DNA of 64,000 bases from Nicotiana tabacum (taxonomy: Eukaryota; Streptophyta; Magnoliopsida; Solanales; Solanaceae), in contig NC_134087.1 of NCBI RefSeq assembly GCF_000715075.1, forward strand, positions 184,233,276 to 184,297,275, in the 5' to 3' direction. The notes beneath the pieces are model-generated. The model did not search any database. It saw only the letters and a program-made list of their open reading frames with translations, and was not told the origin of the DNA. The position numbers were made by a program, and so were the translations under genes. How positions within the stretch are numbered: the first letter of the stretch is position 1; each line of letters opens with the position of its first letter. Positions 56,015 through 64,000 of the stretch are shown here, in pieces.

Positions 56015-57601
56015 ATGAGGCACGACGTCCCCAGATTCGGTATGGTGTCCAACAATCTTCCAAGGCTGCTGAATTGGTGGGGAGATCTTCACTCCAGTAA
56101 GCAGACACTCGTCCGCAAATACTTAGGGAATTTTCCCTCACTTTTGGAAATCCAGCCCAACAACAAGATCATTGAGGCTGCCACTTTGTTTTGGGATAGT
56201 GATCGATCAGTGTTCCGCTTCGGAGACTTGGAAATGACCCCTTTTCTAGAAGAGATAAGGGACCTAGCTGGAATCCCCTGGGAGACTCCGGGTTTGCTTA
56301 TGCCGGAAAACCGTAAAAGTAGAAGCTTTCTTAAGATGATGGGACTCAAGAAAAATCCCGACCTCTCTTGCTTGAAGGACTCCTACATACCATTTGACTT
56401 CTTATACGAGATATATGGCTACAACAAGTCCTATCGCACCTACATGGACGAGTTTGCCCTCACTTCTTTGGGACACATACATAGAAGGGTCTTTGTATTC
56501 ATGTTTTGCTTCTTGGGCATGATAATTTTCCCTATGAAGAAGGCTAGGATCCACACCAGACTAGCCATGGTGACCAAGACTTTAATGGAGGGTATTGATG
56601 GGCAAACTTTCAGCATAGTACCCATGATCGTTGCTGAAATATACCGGGCTTTGGAAAAGTGTCAACAAGGAGCCTCGCACTTTGAAGGGTGCAACTTCTT
56701 ATTTCAACTTTGGCTCATAGAACACCTTCAACAATGCTACTACAGACAGGATATCATACGCAGGGATTGGGATGGCCATATAGCTTTTCATCACCCAAAG
56801 CGAATGAACTTTACGCCCAATATGTTTGCTCAGCCAGAAGACGCCAGTGGATGGGTAGAACTGCTTGAGAATCTGAAATAAGAGCATGTACAATGGATGT
56901 ATGAGTGGTTCCCAACCGGGGAATTTATTGTTCGATCTCGGGATGCACCGTTCCTTATACTCATTGGCTTGAGAAGAACTTACCCTTATGTCCCTCCCCG
57001 AGCTGTGAGACAGGCAGGGAGGAAACAAATCATACCAAGGGTCGACAAGATAAGTCACTTCAGAGCCGACTTTCAGGATGAAGATAGCCCACACAGGTGT
57101 CAAACTCAGCACATGTGGCACTGCAAGCTTGTTTTGGGAAGGGAATCTCTCGAACCAGACAGGTATCATGCCGGATGTGTGCCGCACTATTTGGGTTGGT
57201 TGGAGGATGATCACATTGGTTTGGGTCACCCAGGGTTTGTCCATGGTCATAGGCTTATTGATGAAAAGACTGCAACAAAGGTTAAATACAATCAACTGCG
57301 CAAAAGGATGCGAGAATGCGAGAACAAGCACCGGGAAATACAGGAAGCCCGCAAGAAGCTGATCAACGAGTGGAAGGATATGGCTGTCAACGCCAACAAC
57401 CGGCTGGGGTATCTGGAACGAGGCTTAGTGGAATTGGAAGGTAAATTTCTAAAGAGGATCGACGATTGTGAGAATACTGAGGGTAATGAAGGTGGGCACC
57501 TGGCCCAAGCTTACTTACTGCTGGGACTGCGCGAGCTGGTGCAGCTGTACGAGGGAGGCAAGAATATAGGATCTGGGGAAGGTCCTTCAGGGACCAAGTA
57601 G
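56015..57601 (+). pseudogene. Ogre ORF1 (plant-mobile-domain-like), one in-frame stop
   Basis: About 529 codons in one frame, interrupted by TAA at 56879-56881. The first ATG is at 56015; an upstream in-frame TTG is not needed. N-terminal part (RLLNWWGDLHSS, FGDLEMTPFLEEIRDLAGIP) resembles the plant mobile domain that Ogre elements carry ahead of gag; the central part has RQAGRKQIIPRVDK and MWH; residues ~425-500 form a charged coiled coil. The protein's function in Ogre is not established. Otherwise well preserved, no frameshift. Confidence 0.8.
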
Positions 57602-57925
57602 TTAGGAGTCTTTTATTTTGCTTCTAATGATGTAATAATGCCGATGGCAACTAGTGACATTTTATTTTCCATTATTTAGCGTCGTTTTGGAGTCATCTTA
57701 TTTTTTATCAATAAAATGAGGCATTTAGCATTATAAGTTGTCCAAGTTAATTTTTCGCTAGGCCTACCTCAGGCATAACGAGGCACCCAAATTAGAACGC
57801 GATTTATATTCTTGCACAATGTGTTTAAATATTGCAACATTTTCTTCTCACAACCCGCACTAACTTGTTACCTTTTTTGTTTTTCTTTATTTTTATTCCC
57901 CTCCCCAAAGGTTAGTTCGTGCATT
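57602..57925 (+). other. Spacer between Ogre ORF1 and gag
   Basis: T-rich non-coding region ending CCCCTCCCCAAAGG. The gag frame is open from 57812, but the part before ~57926 is hydrophobic and unlike gag. Confidence 0.5.
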
Positions 57926-60900
57926 CTGGCACCATCAGCATACTCAACAAGATCCAAGGGCCCTCCACCTCCTCCTCCTCCGTGTCCTACCAGAAACAGG
58001 AACAAAGGCAAAATGGGAGATACCAGTGCTAGAAAGGAAATCGAGGAAACCTCTCAGAACGCTTCAATCACTAAGGAAACTGCTGCTCATCTTGAGCAAA
58101 CTTTGCTGAGATTTCGAGAAGAATTGGAACAAGTTCGAAACCTGGCAAGTCTGTCAATCACTCTTGCCGCTGCTGATGCCAACAACCAGAACCATACTAC
58201 ACCACCACCAGCACAACCCGCTCATACCCAAGCCTGCAACACTTGCAACAACACTCCACTACTCATTCCCGAACCCCAAAACACCACAAACAACCAGAAC
58301 TCTCCCATCTTTGTAGACACTGTACCCCACTATGCCCAGCCTATCTCAGATACACCTGAATCAGATAGCAAAGACTCCCTCATTCAGAATTTAGTTGCTG
58401 AGCTCAAAAGGTTAACCAGCCGGGTCCAGGGTGTCGAAGATAGCAAATGTGCGGAAGGTTTGAACTATGAAGATCTTTGTGTTCAGCCAGATGTCGAACT
58501 CCCAGAGGGGTACAAACCTCCCAAGTTTGAAATGTTCAATGGTATAGGTGATCCCATGGTCCATCTAAGAATGTATTGTGATAAGCTGGTAGGAGTCAGA
58601 AGGGACGAGAAGATCCGCATGAAGCTGTTCATGAGGAGTCTGAAGGGTGACGCATTATCTTGGTATATTAGCCAGGATGCGAAGAAATGGACAAGTTGGG
58701 TGAATATGGCGTCCGATTTCATGGACCGGTTCAGGTTCAATACTGAGAACGCACCAGATGTGTTCTACATCCAAAATCCGAAGAAGAAACCCGTGGAGAC
58801 CTTTCGCGAGTATGCTACTCGTTGGAGGACAGAAGCTGCTAAGGTCAGGCCGACCTTGGAAGTAGAGCAGATGAATAGGTTCTTTGTCCGGGATCAGGAC
58901 CCGCAATACTACGAGAGGCTGATGTTGATAGAGGGTCAAAAGTTCTCCGACATCATCAAGTTGGGATAAAGGATTGAAGAAGGTATCAAGAACGGTATGG
59001 TCACTAATCTTGAAGCATTGCAGGCCACCAACAAGGCTTTACAGTCTGGTGGCACGTCAAAGAAAAAGGACGTGAATTCCGTGATGGCTGCACAAAGAAA
59101 CAATTCCCCTATGAAATACCAATCATACCCCTCAACTCCACTCACATACCAACCTTCCCTAAACTACCAAACACCATCACCCACCTATCAAATTCCACCA
59201 CCCGTTTACCAATCATCTCCACCTCCTGCATATCAATCCACTTTACCCAGATACTCTCAACCTGCACTTGTTTACCAAACCTATAATGCCCAACCCTCTC
59301 ACTATCAATCACCTCCCACTCGCCAAAATTTCCCTAGACCCAGACCAAATTTTGACCGCAGACCTCCCAGACAATATACAGCCATCGCTGAGCCAATTGA
59401 CCAACTCTATGAAAAACTCAAAGAAGCCGGTTACGTTACCCCTATTCCAGCCGTAACTCCAGAAAATCCTTCCCAATGGATCAACCCAAACAAGAATTGC
59501 GCATACCATTCCGGGATGAAGGGCCATACCATTGATGAGTGTCGCTCGTTGAAAGACAAGATTCAGAACCTGATTGACAACAAGATCATTATAGCAAAAG
59601 ATCCCGCTCCTAATGTCCGCAATAACCCCCTGCCTGACCGCAAGGGTGGAGACATCCATATGATCGAGATTGAAGATGATTGGAACCCCGAGGGGTCAAT
59701 CGGTTTGATAGTTGAAGGAGACGAACCTAAGAAGCCAGCAGTTACTCTCAATCCCATTGTTGTTCAGATTCAGCCCTCTAAGGGCAATGTGGTAAATGTG
59801 TCAGTACCGCTCGAGTTTGAAGCACCTTCCGCAAAGGCGCCAAAACCGATTGAGGTTGAGTTCGGAATTCCAAAAACGCCTCCACCTATCAAAGTTACTG
59901 TGTTACCTCCCAAGGTGCCTATTCTGGTCTCCATGGCAGACGTGACCTCGTTCAAGACTAATGCTATACCTTGGGATTACACCGCTGAGTCTAGAAGGAA
60001 AGGAAAGACATATACCGGGAAAGCAATTGCCGCACAGGGCATGACTAGGACAGGCAGGGTATATACCCCGGAGCACTTGGCTGAGTCCAGCAAGCAAGCC
60101 TCCAGGCGGGTTGTTGAAACCGGACCCGATGACCTTTGGAGGAAGGTACAGGCCAAAGAGTACTCAGTCGTCGAGCAACTGAACAGAACTCCAGCACAGA
60201 TTTCTATTCTGGCTCTTCTGCAAAGCTCTGAGGCACATAAAAATGCCTTAATGAAAATACTGAGTGAAGCTTATGTTCCCAGCAACATAACAGGAGGCGA
60301 AATGGCGAACATGGTGGGGCAGGTACTGGAAATCCACAAGATCACCTTCCACGAGGACGAATTACCACCGGAAGGGCTTGGTCACAACAAAACATTGCAC
60401 ATCACTACGCAATGCGAGGATCACTTTATCACCAGGATTTTAGTCGACGGGGGATCCAGCCTCAACATTTGTCCATTGATAACTCTCAGGACATTGGGTA
60501 AGGGATTGCACGAGGTCAAAGACGGGGCTATCAGTGTCAAAGCTTTTGATGGATCTCAGAGGTCCACCATTGGAGAAATTAGCCTATTCCTACAGATGGG
60601 ACCCACCTGGTTTGATGTCGAGTTCCAAGTCATTGACGTACCAACATCCTATAATTTGTTGCTGGGACGACCCTGGATCCACACCGCTGGGACTGTAGCA
60701 TCAACTTTGCATCAAGCTGTAAAATTTGAACAGAATCATCAGGAAGTAATCATTCATGGCGACGGTAGCAACCCTATATACAGTCGCCAAACCATTCCAA
60801 TGATCGGAGGCAGAAGAAGGATAGGAGGAGAAACGTACCACCACATCGAGCGGGTCAATGCTGTAGACAAAGGCAAGTGGTGGGATAGCATGATCGAAAG

Positions 60901-61313
60901 CATCCTGAATTGGAGCGGGTATGAACCCGGAAAAGGACTTGGCAAGAACCTGTAGGGTATCACCAAACCTATCAAGCTGAAGAAGCAAAGTACCACTTTT
61001 GGCCTAGGGTATGAGTACACTTGGGAGGAGTTCAACCACTGGTCACCTCCATGGCGCAGACCATACTATCCGCTGGAGCACCCTATACCTCAGTTGGAGC
61101 AGACTTTTCAGCCATCCGACACTTTGTACGGATCAGAGGAAGACGAGGCACTAGCAGCAATAAAGAACCTGTTTCTGGAAGATGATATGGATTGTTGTGT
61201 TATCTTCGAGGAGGAAGGGGAGGAAGGCCCTTCCATTCAAGCCGTGAACCGAGGGGAACGCCTCACCAATTGGTCGGTCAGGACCACCAGTGTCCGGACA
61301 TCTTCGGGGTAGC
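57926..61313 (+). pseudogene. Ogre gag-protease-G-patch polyprotein, two in-frame stops
   Basis: One frame, stopped by TAA at 58967-58969 and TAG at 60953-60955, running to TAG at 61311. The usual start may have been the CTG at 57926; the first ATG is 58013. Order: Pro-rich N-terminus; gag capsid-like domain (58510-58960; YKPPKFEMFNGIGDP, LKGDALSWY); Tyr/Pro-rich segment (59110-59310); a CAYHSGMKGHTIDEC zinc-knuckle variant (~59500); aspartic protease with LVDGGSSLNICP (~60445), DGG in place of DTG; GRPWIH; a G-patch SGYEPGKGLGKNL (60916-60954). G-patch is a known Ogre feature. Confidence 0.88.
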
Positions 61314-61508
61314 AAGGCTGAACGAGCATCATGCATCGCATCTTTATTTTCTTAGTTGCTTTTCCTTTTTGCATTGTCTTTACTTTCAAAAAGAGCTCTG
61401 ATGTCTCGAACGATTATTAATTTCAATCAAAGCATTTCAAATTCATTATATATTGCACTCTTATTACTTTTCTCTATCATTTACTTTGTTTTACACAACG
61501 TTACTCTT
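61314..61508 (+). other. Probable Ogre intron between protease and RT
   Basis: T-rich non-coding break between the protease part and the RT part. Ogre elements are known to have an intron here, removed to join gag-pro and pol. No clear GT-AG pair can be assigned; the sites may have decayed. Confidence 0.45.
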
Positions 61509-62920
61509 ACATATCTTGATGATGAACCAATAACTGTGACTTGCAACGAGGCAATGCAACAAACGGATATACATTCAGAAGAGGATGATATACTAGAAGA
61601 GGTTGCCAGAGAGGTTGAAAACTTTGAGAATAGGCCTAAGTCTAATCTAGATGAGACCGAAGTTGTTTGGGTGATACTGAAAATGTCAAGGAAACACGTA
61701 TCAGCGCACATTTGTCGCCATCAGAAAAGAAAGAGTACACAGAGTTCCTAAAAGAGTATGAGGATATCTTTGCATGGTCTTATGACGATATGACTGGCCT
61801 CAACACATCCATCGTAGCTCACAAGTTGCCAACAGATCCTACATGTCCGCCGGTAAAGCTGAAGCTCAGGAAGTTCAAGCCAGACATGAGTTTGAAGATT
61901 AAAGAAGAGGTTACTAAGCAAGTCAAAGCCAGGGTTCTCAGGGTGGTAGAATATCCGACATGGTTAACCAACATCGTGCCGATACCAAAGAAGGATGGGA
62001 AGGTTATAGTCTGTGTCGACTACCGGGATCTCAACCGGGCCAGTCCCAAAGACAACTTTCCTTTGACGAATATACATATCTTGATCGACAACTGCGCCAA
62101 GCATGAGCTGCAGTCATTCGTTGATTGTTTCGCTGGGTACCATCAGATATGGATGGATGAAGAAGATGCAGAGAAAACGACGTTTATCACGCATATGAGG
62201 GATGTACTGTTATAGAATGATGCCGTTTGGATTGAAAAATGTTGGTGCTACCTACATGAGAGCCATGACTACCATCTTTCACGACATGATACACAAAGAG
62301 ATCGAGGTGTATGTGGATGACATCATCATCAAATCCAGGAAAGCTGCAGATCATATGGAAGACTTGTGAAAGTTCTTCAACAGGTTGAGAAGGTACAATT
62401 TGAAACTGAATCCCGCCAAGTGTGCATTCGGGGTTTCTGCGGGAAAATTATTGGGTTTCATCGTGATTCGTCGAGGAATAGAATTGGATCCATCAAAGGT
62501 CAAAGCTATCCAAGAATTGCCGCCGTCAAAGAACAAGAAGGATGTGATGAGTTTCCTGGGAAGACTCAACTATATCAGCCGATTCATAGCTCAGTCTACT
62601 GTCATTTGCGAACTTATCTTCAAAATGTTGAAGAAGGACGCTGCTACCAAATGGACCGATGAATGTCAAAAGGCTTCTGACAGAATCAAGGAATACTTGT
62701 CTACGCCGCCAGTCTTGGTTCCGCCCGAACTAGGGAGACCCCTCTTGCTCTATCTCGCAGCGTTGGATGGAGCATTTGGTTGTGTTTTGGGGCAACATGA
62801 TGAAACAGGGAGAAAAGAGCAAGCCATCTACTATCTCAGTAAGAAGTTCACACCGTACGAGGCCCGGTATTCTCTTTTAGAACGCGCTTGATGTGCTCTG
62901 ACTTAGGTCACGCAGAAGTT
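61509..62920 (+). pseudogene. Ogre reverse transcriptase and first RNase H, decayed
   Basis: RT motifs in order: KLRKFKPDMSLKIKEEV, VCVDYRDLNRASPKDNFPL, FAGYHQIWMDEEDAEKT, MMPFGLKN, the catalytic YVDD at 62310-62321, then LLGFIVIRRGIELDPSKV, followed by the retroviral-type RNase H/connection (LLLYLAALDGAFGCVLGQ, YYLSKKFTPYEARYS). Damage: frameshift near 61660, frameshift near 62190 (losing continuity before MMPFG), TGA at ~62366, TGA at ~62889. The enzyme would copy the element RNA to DNA; this copy cannot. Confidence 0.9.
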
Positions 62921-63570
62921 GAGGCATTACTTATGTGCTTACACTACTTATCTCATATCCAGAATGGACCCTCTGAAGTATATCTTCCAGAAGCCCATGC
63001 CCACTGGCAAGCTCGCCAAGTGGCAGATCCTGCTAAGTGAATTCGACATTGTTTACGTAACCCAGAAAGCAATCAAATGGCAAGCCTTGGCGGACCATCT
63101 CGCCGAGAATCCCATAGACGGAGAATACGAGCCCCTAAAAACGTATTTTACCGATGAAGAGGTATCTTTAATAGGAGAAGATATTGCAGAATCCTATGAT
63201 GGTTGGAAGTTGTTTTTCGACGCAGTTGCAAATTTCAAAGGAGTTGGCATAGGAGCAGTCCTAGTATCAGAAATCGGTCAGCATTACCCGGTATCCGCCA
63301 AGCTCAGGTTCCCATGAACCAACAACATGGCCGAATATGAAGCCTGCATTCTAGGGATTAAACTGGCCATTGATATGAACATTCAGGAGTTACTAGTAAT
63401 CGGAGACTCGGACCTACTCATACATCAGGTTCGAGAAGAATGGGCAACCAAGAATCCCAAGATACTCCCTTATCTGCATCACATATAGGAATTGAGAAAG
63501 AGGTTCAGAAAGACGGAATTCCAGCATGTTCCCAGGGTACAGAATGAGTTCGCCGATGCACTTGCCACTT
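62921..63570 (+). pseudogene. Ogre second (archaeal-type) RNase H, decayed
   Basis: KWQILLSEFDIVYVTQKAIKW connects to a second RNase H: LFFDAVANFKGVGIG, MAEYEACILGIKLA, VIGDSDLLIHQV, VPRVQNEFADALATL. The four acidic catalytic positions (D, E, D, D) are readable. TGA at ~63315 and TAG at ~63486 interrupt it. A second RNase H of archaeal type is characteristic of the Tat lineage. Confidence 0.85.
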
Positions 63571-64000
63571 TGTCATCTATGATTCAGCATCCAGATACAA
63601 ATTTTATTAACCCCATCCAGGTCAATATTCATGACCAACCAGCTTATTGTGCTCATGTTGAGGAAGAAGCCGACAGGAAACCATGGTTCCACGACATCAA
63701 AGAGTATTTGACCACAGGAGAATATCCAGAGCTTGCCAATGCTACCCAGAAACACACGCTTCGGAGACTATCCAATAATTTCTTTCACAGCGGAGGAATC
63801 CTGTACAGGAGGTCTCCTGATTTGGGTTTACTAAGTTGTGTCGATGAAGGGAAGCAACCAAGTTATTGGAGGAAGTACATTCAGGGACCTGCAGACTGCA
63901 CGTGAATGGTTTTGTTTTAGCAAAGAAGATACTCCGAGTAGGATATTTTTGGATGACTATAGAAATAGACTGCATCCAGTATGTCCGAAAGTGCCATCGC
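63571..64000 (+). pseudogene. Ogre integrase, N-terminal part only
   Basis: Shows ITTGEYPELAN-like spacer text, then GGILYRRSPDLGLLSCVD, a frameshift near 63845, and ILRVGYFWMTIEIDCIQYV to the window end, which falls inside the HHCC zinc finger (first Cys of the CxxC at 63992). The rest of integrase and the 3' LTR lie beyond 64000. Confidence 0.8.

Noticed and set aside
56699..57331. 210-codon minus-strand ORF
   Set aside because: Shadow of Ogre ORF1; it has no domain of its own.
60437..62400. Endogenous pararetrovirus (caulimovirid) RT
   Set aside because: Order of protease, G-patch, RT, two RNase H and integrase, together with LTR and PBS, is that of an Ogre/Tat retrotransposon; pararetroviruses lack integrase and LTRs.

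Overview
This is plant nuclear DNA, most likely from Solanaceae and plausibly Nicotiana. The reasons are a tRNA-derived SINE of the tobacco TS type, a LINE tail of the kind common in Solanaceae, two Ogre/Tat-type LTRs of 4-5 kb, GT-AG introns and strong AT richness. It is a nested retrotransposon landscape around one apparently intact low-copy gene. Family names come from motifs and remembered family features; no database search was run.

Layout. 1-4762: 5' leader, primer-binding site and 5' LTR of a minus-strand Ogre-type element, which interrupts the last ORF of an Athila-like element (4763-9108: ORF tail, 3' non-coding part, 3' LTR). The Athila LTR abuts a decayed Tat-type integrase (9109-10080). 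That Tat element continues with an antisense, intron-containing ORF (11363-14028, minus) and its 3' LTR (14247-14864). Next come a solo LTR of the same family, a 5'-truncated LINE, a chromodomain Ty3/gypsy remnant and a Stowaway-like MITE. 18.5-23.15 kb: a six-coding-exon gene (20428-23151) for a 415-residue plant protein of unknown function, with SINE and MITE insertions in its introns. 23.2-28.7 kb: AT-rich repeats, a ~180 bp satellite with a head-to-head inversion, a truncated Tekay-like LTR and a hAT transposase tail. 28.96-33.2 kb: a decayed minus-strand Ty1/copia element. 33.7-36.6 kb: a second Athila 3' end whose LTR is followed by a 60-nt reverse copy of tRNA-Asp, which then joins satellite DNA. 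37.4-47.6 kb: a CACTA terminus and its flank, carrying three solo LTRs, each with a matching 5-bp duplication. 47.7-50.45 kb: the 3' end of a Tekay-like element, whose LTR is cut by a plus-strand Ogre-type element (50454 to window end) with 4.85 kb LTR, PBS, ORF1, gag-protease-G-patch, RT, two RNase H domains and the start of integrase.

No operon-like cooperation is expected. Within each retroelement the genes serve one replication cycle, and every pol region is broken by stops or frameshifts.

The two most unusual observations are these. First, five Tekay-like and two Athila-like LTRs carry a CpG-dense tract of short CGC-N-GCG words just upstream of the probable TATA box, with a different word set in each copy. 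Second, the 36553-36612 segment looks like a reverse-transcribed tRNA-Asp primer still attached to an LTR, copied well past the usual 18-nt stop.
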